Below, one piece after another: positions 27,683-34,897 of a stretch of 64,000 bases of DNA (position 1 is the stretch's first letter; every line of letters begins with the position of its first letter). Position numbers and translations under genes: made by a program. The stretch comes from Microbacterium testaceum (GTDB lineage: Bacteria > Actinomycetota > Actinomycetes > Actinomycetales > Microbacteriaceae). Location of the stretch: positions 186,001 to 250,000 of the forward strand of contig NZ_JAJGNJ010000002.1 in NCBI RefSeq assembly GCF_020781835.1. The letters run 5' to 3'. The notes under the pieces were generated by a model. It saw only the letters and a list, made by a program, of their open reading frames with translations, was not told the origin of the DNA and did not search any database.

Positions 27683-28003
27683 TCAGCTGCCGCGGTAGGT
27701 CGAGTAGGCGAACGGGCTCAGCAGCAGGGGCACATGCAGGTGGCCCTCGCTGCTGACGGTGAACGCCACGGTCGCGACCGGGTGGAACGACGCGACCCCG
27801 CGCGAGCGGAAGTACGCGCCGGTCCCGAACGTCAGGGCGTAGTCGCCGTCGGCGAGGCGGTCCGGGCCCAGCGCGAGGCGTCCGTCGGCGTCGGTGGCGG
27901 CGGAGTCGATGGTGGCGCCGTCCAGGTGCGACAGCGTGACGGCGACGCCGGCCGCGGGCGTGCCGGTCGAGGCATCCAGGACGTGCGTGGTGAGGTGCGT
28001 CAT
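27683..28003 (-). CDS. uraH: 5-Hydroxyisourate hydrolase (transthyretin-like)
   Basis: 106 aa. LTTHVLDASTGTPAAGV at the N-terminus, the middle DYALTFGTGAYF segment, and the diagnostic C-terminal YRGS tetrapeptide identify HIU hydrolase, which opens the ring of hydroxyisourate to OHCU. The ATG overlaps the uraD stop (ATGA). Catalytic His at position 7 and the final Tyr-Arg-Gly-Ser are present. Confidence 0.97.
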   Translation of the reverse strand: MTHLTTHVLDASTGTPAAGVAVTLSHLDGATIDSAATDADGRLALGPDRLADGDYALTFGTGAYFRSRGVASFHPVATVAFTVSSEGHLHVPLLLSPFAYSTYRGS

Positions 28004-28527
28004 TCGGCGGGCTCCGGTTCGTCGGGGGCGTCGTCCGCGAGGGTGGTCCGCAGGCGCAGCAGTGCGATCTCGGCGAGCTGTCGCGTCGCCTCGAGGGTCT
28101 CGGCGTCGGGATCGTTGCCGAGGCGTCGCTCGAGTTCGGCGCGGATCTCCCCGGGCGTCCGCCCCGCCGCGCGGATGAGGAACACCCGACCGAACCGCTC
28201 CTCGTACGCGGCGTTGCCCGCGGCGATCGCGGCGACGTCGTCGTCGGCCGCGGTGGACATCGCGGCTTGTTCGCGGCGGGATGCCGCGGCCTCGGCGTTC
28301 TCCCCCGAGACCCGGGCCCCGATCCGCGGGTGGGCGTGCAGGGCCTGCTCGAGGTCGGCGGGCGACCAGGTCGCGGCGAGGTCTCCGGCGTAGGCGGCGA
28401 GGGCGTCGACATCCGCGTAGGGGCGGCCGGCGACGACGGCGTCGACCCACCCCGGGATGTCGGCCCAGACGCGGACGACCTCCGCCGCTTCGTCGGGCGT
28501 GGCCGCGTGGAAGGCGGTGAGGTGCAT
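28000..28527 (-). CDS. uraD: OHCU decarboxylase
   Basis: 175 aa. The active-site HPRIG (in ALHAHPRIGARV) and SRREQAAM, followed by GNAAYEERFGRVFLIRAAGR, are the signature of 2-oxo-4-hydroxy-4-carboxy-5-ureidoimidazoline decarboxylase, which yields (S)-allantoin. First gene of the urate operon. Start chosen as MHLTAFHAATPDEA; an in-frame GTG three codons earlier is possible and neither has a clear ribosome site. A composite regulatory element lies 45-73 bp upstream. Confidence 0.95.
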   Translation of the reverse strand: MHLTAFHAATPDEAAEVVRVWADIPGWVDAVVAGRPYADVDALAAYAGDLAATWSPADLEQALHAHPRIGARVSGENAEAAASRREQAAMSTAADDDVAAIAAGNAAYEERFGRVFLIRAAGRTPGEIRAELERRLGNDPDAETLEATRQLAEIALLRLRTTLADDAPDEPEPAE

Positions 28528-28571
28528 GCCCGCCACGCTATGCGGCGCGCGTTACGGGGCTGTAGCGGGAT

Positions 28572-28600
28572 GTGTCCGCAATGTTGCTGTGGGGAACATT
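28572..28600 (-). promoter_or_regulatory. Composite nitrogen/purine element upstream of uraD
   Basis: On the minus strand: AATGTT, seven bases, GCAAC, six bases, GACAC. This matches the same layout at 32088, 47621 and 54537; the last word differs from GAAAC by one base. It also holds the palindrome ATGTT-N9-AACAT. Confidence 0.6.
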
Positions 28601-28644
28601 TCGGGGTGGGCCCGCCTCCTCCCGGCGCGCGCGGAGGCTGCCGC

Positions 28645-28730
28645 GGGCCGAACTCCGGAGAAATCGGCTGAATGCCGGGAAACCGGCGGTTCTACCGGCC
28701 GGGAGGCGCCGAATCTCCGGAGTTTGGCAC
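28645..28730. repeat. Inverted repeat, family B (copy B6)
   Basis: GGGCCGAACTCCGGAG faces CTCCGGAGTTTGGCAC, with smaller inner inverted repeats (CGGGAAACCGGCGG, TCTACCGGCCGGGAGG). A low-complexity (CCCGCGCC)n tail follows to 28785. Confidence 0.85.
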
Positions 28731-28791
28731 GCGGCCCGCGCCCCGCGCCCCGCGCCCCGCACCCCGCGCGCCGCACCCGGCCCGCGCCCGG

Positions 28792-29403
28792 TCAGCCGTG
28801 CACGATCAGCCAGTGCGCCACGGCGTCGGCGGTGCCGGTGTTGTGCAGGCGGTGGGGGACCGAACAGGGGTAGCTGATGGCGTCGCCCGCCCGCAGGATC
28901 ACGCGCTCGGCTTCGAAGTCGATGGTCAGCTCGCCCGAGACGACCGTGCCGACCTCGTAGCCCTCGTGGTGGAACAGGCCGTCGGCGCCGTGCGCCGACG
29001 CGCCGGGCGGGTAGATCGACTCGAAGTAGTCGACGCCGGGGGAGGTGCCCGGGGTCAGGCGGCGGAAGGACACTCCGCTGTCGAGCACGATGTCGGGCGA
29101 CTGCCCCGCGCGCTGCAGCGTGAAGCCCGAGGGGCCGGCCGGCTCGACGGGGCGGTCGGATGCCGGGTCGAAGGCGGCCACGAGCGGAACGCCGAGGGCG
29201 TCGGTGATGGCGATGAGCCGCGACACACTGGGCTGGAGGACGCCCCGCTCGATCTGCGACACGGCGCTGGGGGAGATGCCGAGGGTCTTCGCGAGTGTGC
29301 GCGCCGACATTCCGCGCGCGGTGCGCAGCTCGCGGATGCGCTCGCCGACGCCGGTGGGCGCATCGCTCGGGACGGTGTCCTCGACGGCCGCGGGCTGGGT
29401 CAT
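28792..29403 (-). CDS. XRE-cupin transcriptional regulator
   Basis: 203 aa. The N-terminal XRE helix-turn-helix is IRELRTARGMSARTLAKTLG then ISPSAVSQIERG (about 23-55). The C-terminal cupin (about 125-200) contains HHEGYEVGTVVSGELTIDF and ISYPCSVPHRLHNTG. Such regulators sense a small ligand in the cupin barrel and control one or a few nearby genes. It is divergent from the NCS1 permease, and the gap carries two identical-pattern palindromes, so it probably controls the permease and itself. It is the only regulator gene inside the purine island. Confidence 0.93.
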   Translation of the reverse strand: MTQPAAVEDTVPSDAPTGVGERIRELRTARGMSARTLAKTLGISPSAVSQIERGVLQPSVSRLIAITDALGVPLVAAFDPASDRPVEPAGPSGFTLQRAGQSPDIVLDSGVSFRRLTPGTSPGVDYFESIYPPGASAHGADGLFHHEGYEVGTVVSGELTIDFEAERVILRAGDAISYPCSVPHRLHNTGTADAVAHWLIVHG

Positions 29404-29428
29404 GCCCCGAGTTTAGAAGCGGCGCGCG

Positions 29429-29448
29429 TGTGAAGTGGCGACTTCACA
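29429..29448. promoter_or_regulatory. Operator 1 of the XRE-cupin regulator (inferred)
   Basis: Palindrome TGTGAAGT-ggcg-ACTTCACA (8-bp perfect arms), which fits TGTGAA-N8-TTCACA. It lies 26 bp upstream of the regulator start. Confidence 0.7.
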
Positions 29449-29453
29449 CAGCT

Positions 29454-29469
29454 GTTACATGAACGAAAC
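29454..29469 (+). promoter_or_regulatory. GlnR-type box upstream of the NCS1 permease
   Basis: GTTAC-atgaac-GAAAC is an exact match to the a-b half of the known GlnR consensus gTnAc-n6-GaAAc. It lies between the two palindromes. Confidence 0.6.
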
Positions 29470-29480
29470 CGGAGGGGAAG

Positions 29481-29500
29481 TGTGAACCCATAGCTTCACA
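29481..29500. promoter_or_regulatory. Operator 2 of the XRE-cupin regulator (inferred)
   Basis: TGTGAA-cccatagc-TTCACA repeats the pattern of operator 1; the centres are 52 bp apart, five DNA turns, which favours binding on the same face. Confidence 0.7.
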
Positions 29501-29566
29501 TCAGTGCACCACTCCGGCCGCGGACTCCACGTCGTGGCATCCCCCGTCCTGAGAGGAAACGACGAC

Positions 29567-31324
29567 ATGACCACCACAGCGCTCACCGGCCCCCACGATC
29601 TCGTGGAGGCGGCCGGGCATCCCCACGGCGGCGGCAACATGCTGCCGCATTACGACGACCGCCTCGCCAACGAGGACCTCGCTCCGCTGCGGAAGCAGAA
29701 GTGGTCGTCCTACAACATCTTCGCCTTCTGGATGAGCGACGTGCACTCGGTCGGCGGCTACGTCACCGCCGGGTCGCTGTTCGCCCTGGGCCTGCAGTCC
29801 TGGCAGGTGCTGGTCGCGCTCATCGCCGGCATCGTCATCGTGCAGGTGTTCGCCAACATGGTCGCCAAGCCCAGCCAGAAGACCGGTGTCCCCTACCCCG
29901 TGATCAACCGCGTCGTGTTCGGCATCCGGGGTGCGAACATCCCCGCTGTCATCCGAGGTCTCATCGCCATCGCCTGGTACGGGGTGCAGACCTTCCTCGC
30001 GGCGGAGTCGCTGAACATCGTCTTCCTGAAGTTCATCCCCGGCTCGGCGGCCCTGCTCGACGTCTCGTTCGCCGGCCTGTCGGCGCTCGGCTGGATCTCG
30101 TACGCGATCCTGTGGACCGCGCAGTTCCTGCTGTTCTGGAACGGCATGGAGGTCATCCGCCGCTTCATCGACTGGGCGGGTCCCGCGGTCTACTTCGTGA
30201 TGATCGTGCTCGCGGTGTACCTGGTGTCGCAGGCCGGCATCCAGAACATCTCGTTCACCCTCTCCGCGACGCAGCTGGACTTCTGGGCCTCGATCCCGGT
30301 CATGTTCGCCGCCATCGCGTTGGTGGTGTCGTACTTCTCGGGCCCGATGCTCAACTTCGGCGACTTCGCCCGCTACGGCAAGAGCTTCCGAGCGGTCAAG
30401 CGGGGCAACTTCTGGGGTCTGCCGATCAACTTCCTGTTCTTCTCGCTGCTCACCGTCATCACCGCCTCGGCCACGGTGCCGGTGTTCGGCGAGCTGATCA
30501 CCGACCCCATCGCCACCGTGGAGCGCATCGACACCCCGTTCGCGATCCTCCTCGGCGGACTCACGTTCGTCACCGCGACGGTCGGCATCAACATCGTCGC
30601 GAACTTCATCTCCCCGGCGTTCGACTTCTCCAACGTCGCCCCGAAGAAGATCTCGTGGCGCGCGGGCGGCATGATCGCCGCCGTCGGCTCGACGTTCCTC
30701 ATGCCGTGGAACTGGTACTCCAACAGCGACGCGATCCACTACTCGCTCGGCGTCCTGGGCGCCCTCATCGGACCGCTCTTCGGCATCCTGATCGCCGGGT
30801 ACTACATCGCCGCCCGTCAGCGCGTGAAGGTCGACGCGATGTTCACGATGGATGCCACGGGCCCGTACTGGTACCGCAACGGCTTCAACCCCAACGCGGT
30901 GAAGGCCGTCATCGCGGCGGGTGTTCCGACCGTGGCGATCGCGATCTTCCCGAAGCTCTTCGCGGATCTGGGCCTGTTCGACGTGTCGGCCATCAGCGAC
31001 TACAGCTGGTTCATCGGCTGCGGCCTCGGCTATGTGCTGTTCCTCCTCTTCGAGCGCCTCGATCCCCGGGTCCCCACGTTCACCGGCGAGACCGACGGCA
31101 TCTCGGACGGCACCGTCGACGGCGCCGCGGCGTCCGAGCCGCCCGCGGTCTCGGGTGGAGTTCCCGTGGATGGCGCGGGCTCGGTGCCGGGCTCCGGAGC
31201 ATCAGCGCTGGAAGCGGCCGCAGTGCTCGGGCAGACGACTCGGGACGCCGCTGATCCGGAGCGCGGAACGGGTTCGCCGCGCCAGCGGCCGACCGCCGAG
31301 GGCCCGGGCGAGGCGACCGCGTGA
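29567..31324 (+). CDS. NCS1-family purine/hydantoin (allantoin) permease
   Basis: 585 aa from ATG 29567 (AGAGGA upstream). About twelve helices in residues 45-500. Family motifs: KWSSYNIFAFWMSDVHSVGG, the VFGIRGANIPAVIRGLIAIAWYGVQTF segment in helix 3 region, MVAKPSQKTGVPYPV and FSGPMLNFGDFARYGKSF. It imports allantoin, hydantoins or nucleobases. The last 75-80 residues are a disordered Ala/Gly/Pro tail absent from normal members; it overlaps repeat B7, so the tail may have been created by a repeat. The GTG of the racemase overlaps the stop. Confidence 0.92.
   Translation: MTTTALTGPHDLVEAAGHPHGGGNMLPHYDDRLANEDLAPLRKQKWSSYNIFAFWMSDVHSVGGYVTAGSLFALGLQSWQVLVALIAGIVIVQVFANMVAKPSQKTGVPYPVINRVVFGIRGANIPAVIRGLIAIAWYGVQTFLAAESLNIVFLKFIPGSAALLDVSFAGLSALGWISYAILWTAQFLLFWNGMEVIRRFIDWAGPAVYFVMIVLAVYLVSQAGIQNISFTLSATQLDFWASIPVMFAAIALVVSYFSGPMLNFGDFARYGKSFRAVKRGNFWGLPINFLFFSLLTVITASATVPVFGELITDPIATVERIDTPFAILLGGLTFVTATVGINIVANFISPAFDFSNVAPKKISWRAGGMIAAVGSTFLMPWNWYSNSDAIHYSLGVLGALIGPLFGILIAGYYIAARQRVKVDAMFTMDATGPYWYRNGFNPNAVKAVIAAGVPTVAIAIFPKLFADLGLFDVSAISDYSWFIGCGLGYVLFLLFERLDPRVPTFTGETDGISDGTVDGAAASEPPAVSGGVPVDGAGSVPGSGASALEAAAVLGQTTRDAADPERGTGSPRQRPTAEGPGEATA
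31184..31269. repeat. Family B-like inverted repeat inside a coding sequence (copy B7)
   Basis: GTGCCGGGCTCCGGAGCA faces ATCCGGAGCGCGGAAC, with TCAGCG/CGCTGA also paired inside the arms. The element is translated as part of the permease C-terminal tail. Confidence 0.65.
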
Positions 31325-32088
31325 GGATCCTGCTCATCAACCCCAACACCTCCCGGGCGATGACCGCGAAGATCGCGGACGCCGCCCGGGAGGCGGCGGG
31401 GCCCGACGTCGAGATCGTCGCGGTGTGCCCCGAGGACGGGGCGGCCGCGATCGAGAGCCATGTCGATGAGGTCACCGCCGCGGCGTCCGTGGTCGAGCTG
31501 GTCGCGGCCGATCGTGACGGCCCCGCCCCCGCCGACGCCTACGTGGTCGCGTGCTTCGGCGACCCGGGCCTGGATGCGGCACGGGAGCTCGTGACGGCGC
31601 CGGTGATCGGCATCGCCGAGGCCGCGATGCACCTGGCCGCGGTGTCGGGGCGGCACTTCGGTGTCGTCACGACCCTGAGCCGTACGCTCGGCCGGGCCCG
31701 TGACCTCGTGGGCCGGTACGGGATGGAGCGCGCGTGCGTGTCGCTCGCGGCGACCGGCATCCCCGTGCTCGACCTGGAGGACGCGGGGTCGTCGGCGGTT
31801 GCGACCATCGAGCGGTTCGCCGCCGACGCCGCCGAAGGTGGCGCCGACGTCATCGTCCTGGGCTGCGCCGGCATGGCCGATCTCTGCGCCGAGCTGACGG
31901 CCCGCGTGGGCGTGCCGGTCGTCGACGGGGTCGCGGCCGCGGTGGGGATGGCATCCGGGATGGTGCGCATGGGCCTCGGCACGAGCAAGCGCGACGAGTA
32001 CGCGACGCCGCGTGTGCGCCTCGGGGACGGCGGCGGCCTGGAGGAACCGGTGGGCGATCCCTCCTCCCCAGCCAGAGTGTTCGCATGA
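31321..32088 (+). CDS. Asp/Glu/hydantoin racemase family protein (allantoin racemase candidate)
   Basis: 255 aa from a GTG that overlaps the permease stop (GTGA). The two catalytic cysteines are in VACFGDPGLDAARE and VLGCAGMADL, and the start LLINPNTSRAMT is the HyuE/allantoin-racemase family signature. Between a permease and allantoinase it most likely interconverts (R)- and (S)-allantoin, or a hydantoin. The C-terminal 30 residues are an extension without family similarity. Confidence 0.9.
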   Translation: MRILLINPNTSRAMTAKIADAAREAAGPDVEIVAVCPEDGAAAIESHVDEVTAAASVVELVAADRDGPAPADAYVVACFGDPGLDAARELVTAPVIGIAEAAMHLAAVSGRHFGVVTTLSRTLGRARDLVGRYGMERACVSLAATGIPVLDLEDAGSSAVATIERFAADAAEGGADVIVLGCAGMADLCAELTARVGVPVVDGVAAAVGMASGMVRMGLGTSKRDEYATPRVRLGDGGGLEEPVGDPSSPARVFA

Positions 32089-32116
32089 ATGTTGATGACG
32101 GTTACATCTGTGAAAC
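32088..32116 (+). promoter_or_regulatory. Composite nitrogen/purine element upstream of allantoinase, with perfect GlnR-type box
   Basis: AATGTT (32088), seven bases, GTTAC-atctgt-GAAAC (32101-32116). The right part is an exact GlnR a-b box; the whole is the clearest copy of the composite element. It lies 24 bp upstream of the allB start and overlaps the racemase stop. Confidence 0.7.
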
Positions 32117-32139
32117 GCGGGGCCTTTAGCGTGAGCGGC

Positions 32140-33468
32140 ATGAGCACGAGGATCGCGGCACGCCGCACGTTCGTCGACGGGGGCTTCATTCCCGCCACCG
32201 TGGTGATCGACGAGGGCCGCATCGCGGCCGTGACCGTCTTCGACCCCATGGCGGACACGGTGCTGCCCGACGACGCCGTGCTGCTGCCCGGCCTGGTCGA
32301 CTCGCATGTGCACCTGGACGAACCGGGCCGCACCGAGTGGGAGGGCTTTGCCACCGGCACCGCCGCGGCCGCGGCCGGGGGAGTGACGACCGTCGTCGAC
32401 ATGCCCCTGAACAGCTCCCCGGTCACCACGACCCCCGATGCCCTGAATGCCAAGCGCGCCGCGGCCGCCGGCAAGCTCGCCGTGGACGTGGCCTACTGGG
32501 GAGGTGCCGTCCCCGAAAACCTCGGGTCGCTGCGGGCGCTGTCCGATGCCGGTGTCGTGGGGGTGAAGTGCTTCCTCTCGCCGAGCGGCATCGACGAGTT
32601 CGGCCACCTCGACGCCGACCAGCTCGAGGCGTGCCTCACCGAGCTCGCCGCGTTCGACGGGCTGTTGATCGTGCACGCCGAAGACCCCGACCACCTGCAC
32701 GCCGACGGTGCGCTGGGCCCGCACTACCGCGACTTCGAGGCCAGCCGCCCGCCCATGAGCGAGCGTGCGGCGATCCGTCGGGTGATCGACGCGGCCCGCC
32801 GCACCGGTGCGCGTGCGCACATCGTCCACGTCTCCGACGGCGAGGCGCTCGACGACGTCCGCGCGGCCAAGGCGGAAGGCATCCGTCTCACGGTCGAGAC
32901 CTGCCCGCACTACCTCACCCTCGACGCCGCCGAAGTCCCCGACGGGGCCGCGGCGTTCAAGTGCTGCCCGCCCATCCGCGGCGCCGACAATCGCGACCTG
33001 CTGTGGGCGGGGATCGTCGACGGGACGATCGACGCCGTCGTGAGCGACCACTCCCCGGCGACCGTCGACCTGAAGTCCAACCCCGACTTCGGCTTGGCGT
33101 GGGGAGGGATCGCGGGCCTGCAGACCGGCCTGTCGTCGGTGCACACCGCGGCGCGGGGGCGTGGCATCCGTCTCGAAGATCTCCTGCCCCTGCTGACCAC
33201 CGGTCCCGCGCGCATCGCCGGACTCGACGGACTCGGCGTCATCGCGCCCGGTGCCCCCGCGCACCTCGTGGCCTTCGCTCCCGACGAGGAGTTCGTCGTG
33301 GATGCCGCGGCCCTCGAGTACCGCAACCCCGTCTCGCCGTGGCACGGGCAGACCCTCACCGGCGTCGTGCGCGAGACGTGGCTCCGCGGTGAATCGGTGT
33401 TCCGTCGTGGCGAGCCGGTGACGGTCCGTTCGGGACAGGAGCTCGTGCGTGCGGCGGTCGAGGCATGA
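32140..33468 (+). CDS. allB: Allantoinase
   Basis: 442 aa. The dihydroorotase-type metal site is DSHVHLDEPGRTEWEGF (His56, His58), the carboxylated lysine Lys143 lies in GVKCFLSPSG, and later ligands are in LLIVHAEDPDHL, ARAHIVHVSDGEAL and AVVSDHSPAT (the catalytic Asp). It hydrolyses allantoin to allantoate. Start chosen at MSTRIAARRT; in-frame upstream starts would overlap the regulatory element. The stop overlaps the formamidase ATG. Confidence 0.95.
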   Translation: MSTRIAARRTFVDGGFIPATVVIDEGRIAAVTVFDPMADTVLPDDAVLLPGLVDSHVHLDEPGRTEWEGFATGTAAAAAGGVTTVVDMPLNSSPVTTTPDALNAKRAAAAGKLAVDVAYWGGAVPENLGSLRALSDAGVVGVKCFLSPSGIDEFGHLDADQLEACLTELAAFDGLLIVHAEDPDHLHADGALGPHYRDFEASRPPMSERAAIRRVIDAARRTGARAHIVHVSDGEALDDVRAAKAEGIRLTVETCPHYLTLDAAEVPDGAAAFKCCPPIRGADNRDLLWAGIVDGTIDAVVSDHSPATVDLKSNPDFGLAWGGIAGLQTGLSSVHTAARGRGIRLEDLLPLLTTGPARIAGLDGLGVIAPGAPAHLVAFAPDEEFVVDAAALEYRNPVSPWHGQTLTGVVRETWLRGESVFRRGEPVTVRSGQELVRAAVEA

Positions 33469-34736
33469 GCGTCCCGATCCTCCAGCCCGGGGTGGGTCCG
33501 ATCCCCGGCGACCACTACGTCCGCGCGACACCGGACACCGTCCTGTGGGGTCGCCTCCCGTGCGCGACGGACGCCGCGGTGCTCGAGATCGCGTCGGGCG
33601 AGAGTGTGACATTCGACACCGTGAGTCACGAGGGGATCCTCGACGACCAGGGCAAAGACCCCGCGGCGTACTTCGCGTCGAAGGGTGTGCCCGCGGAGCA
33701 GGTGCTCGACGACGCGATCGAGATCGCGGCATCCGTCGCCCGGGACCCGTCCGCCGACGGTCCGCACGTCGTCGTGGGGCCCGTGCACGTGCGCGGTGCG
33801 CACCCCGGTGATCTGCTCAAGATCACGGTCGAGACGCTCGTGCCGCGTGTGCCGTACGGCGTGATCTCGAACCGCCACGGCAAGGGCGCGCTCGTGGGCG
33901 AGCTGCCGCGCGGTGAGCACAACGTGAGCGTGTTCGCCGCGGTGGCCGAGCGCGACGGCGCGCTGCACGGCACGCTGCCGGTCGTCGAGGGCGGCGAACC
34001 CGTGGTGGCCTTCCCGCTCGCGCCGTTCCTGGGCACGATGGGCGTCGCCGTCGCGGGTGACGAACGTCCGCACTCGGTGCCGCCGGGAACCCACGGCGGC
34101 AACATCGACATCAATCTCCTCGTCGAGGGGACCACGCTGTTCCTGCCGGTACAGGTCGAGGGCGCGCTGGCGTACGTCGGTGATCCGCACTTCGCGCAGG
34201 GCGATGGCGAGGTCGCGCTCACCGCGCTCGAGGCATCGCTGCGGGCGACGCTGCGGTTCGAGGTGATCCCGGCGGATGCCGCCCGCGCGGCGTTCGGCGA
34301 CGTGACCGGACCGCTCGTCCGCACGCCCGACTACCTGGTGCCTACCGGAATGGATCCCGACCTGGACGCCGCGATGCGGGACTGCGTCCGGGCCTCCCTG
34401 GCGCTGATCGAGGGGCGCTGGGGCATGGACGAGCACCTCGCCTACGCGTATCTCAGCGCCGCGACCGACTTCGACATCTCGCAGGTCGTCGACATCGTCT
34501 CCGGCGTGCACGCCCGCATCCGCGAGGCGGACTTCGCCGGGGTGGACGCCGTGGAGCCGGTCCCCCTGGCATCCACTGCGGGCTCCACGGCCCCGGCCCC
34601 CGCCGCCCCCGCGGCTTCCACCCCCGCTGCCGCCCCCGCGGCCCCGGCCCCCGCCGCACCCGACCCCGGGGCTTCCACCCCCGCTGCCGCCCCCGCGGTC
34701 CCGGCCCCCGCCGCACCCGAGGGAGACGCCCCGTGA
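33465..34736 (+). CDS. Acetamidase/formamidase family protein
   Basis: 423 aa. HGGNIDINLLVEGTTLFLPV and VGDPHFAQGDGEVALTALE are the core FmdA_AmdA motifs with metal ligands; DFDISQVVDIVSGVHARI is the C-terminal helix. It hydrolyses short amides to ammonia plus formate or acetate. In this operon it may remove an amide by-product of ureide breakdown. The last 55-60 residues are an Ala/Pro repeat encoded by two 54-bp tandem copies (34614-34720), not part of the fold. ATGA overlap with allB. Confidence 0.9.
   Translation: MSVPILQPGVGPIPGDHYVRATPDTVLWGRLPCATDAAVLEIASGESVTFDTVSHEGILDDQGKDPAAYFASKGVPAEQVLDDAIEIAASVARDPSADGPHVVVGPVHVRGAHPGDLLKITVETLVPRVPYGVISNRHGKGALVGELPRGEHNVSVFAAVAERDGALHGTLPVVEGGEPVVAFPLAPFLGTMGVAVAGDERPHSVPPGTHGGNIDINLLVEGTTLFLPVQVEGALAYVGDPHFAQGDGEVALTALEASLRATLRFEVIPADAARAAFGDVTGPLVRTPDYLVPTGMDPDLDAAMRDCVRASLALIEGRWGMDEHLAYAYLSAATDFDISQVVDIVSGVHARIREADFAGVDAVEPVPLASTAGSTAPAPAAPAASTPAAAPAAPAPAAPDPGASTPAAAPAVPAPAAPEGDAP
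34614..34720 (+). repeat. Two tandem 54-bp coding units in the formamidase tail
   Basis: The unit encodes ASTPAAAPAAPAPAAPDPG and its near copy. It gives the enzyme a disordered Ala/Pro tail. Confidence 0.85.
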
Positions 34737-34897
34737 CCCCCGCTCTCGCCGCTGCCCTCGCCCGAGCCGAGGCGGCCGACGCCGCCGGACGCCCCACTCC
34801 CGGCCCAGTGTCCAAGACACGCCGTATCGCCCCCGTCGTGCGCGGCGTGTCGTGGACACTCGATCGCTTCAGCGGCGCGGCGAGGAGGACGAGATGA
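34733..34897 (+). other. 54-aa bridging reading frame across repeat A6 (possible remnant)
   Basis: A GTG that overlaps the formamidase stop (GTGA) opens a 54-codon frame that ends in a TGA overlapping the next gene's ATG (ATGA). The first 20 residues, VTPALAAALARAEAADAAG, look like normal coding sequence; the rest is the translated hairpin A6. It may be the remains of a small gene or of a longer amidase N-terminus disrupted by the repeat, now serving only to keep ribosomes moving. Confidence 0.4.
34807..34860. repeat. Inverted repeat, family A (copy A6)
   Basis: AGTGTCCAAGACACGCCG faces CGGCGTGTCGTGGACACT with one mismatch around an 18-nt loop. It lies inside the ureide operon. Confidence 0.88.

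Noticed and set aside
29454..29469. The permease gap as a further full copy of the composite purine element
   Set aside because: The GlnR-type box is exact, but the AATGTT part is absent at the fixed distance, so it is listed as a simple GlnR-type box.
4121..34860. Family A elements as intrinsic terminators
   Set aside because: No T-tract, and several copies lie upstream of both flanking genes; only A3 fits a terminator position.
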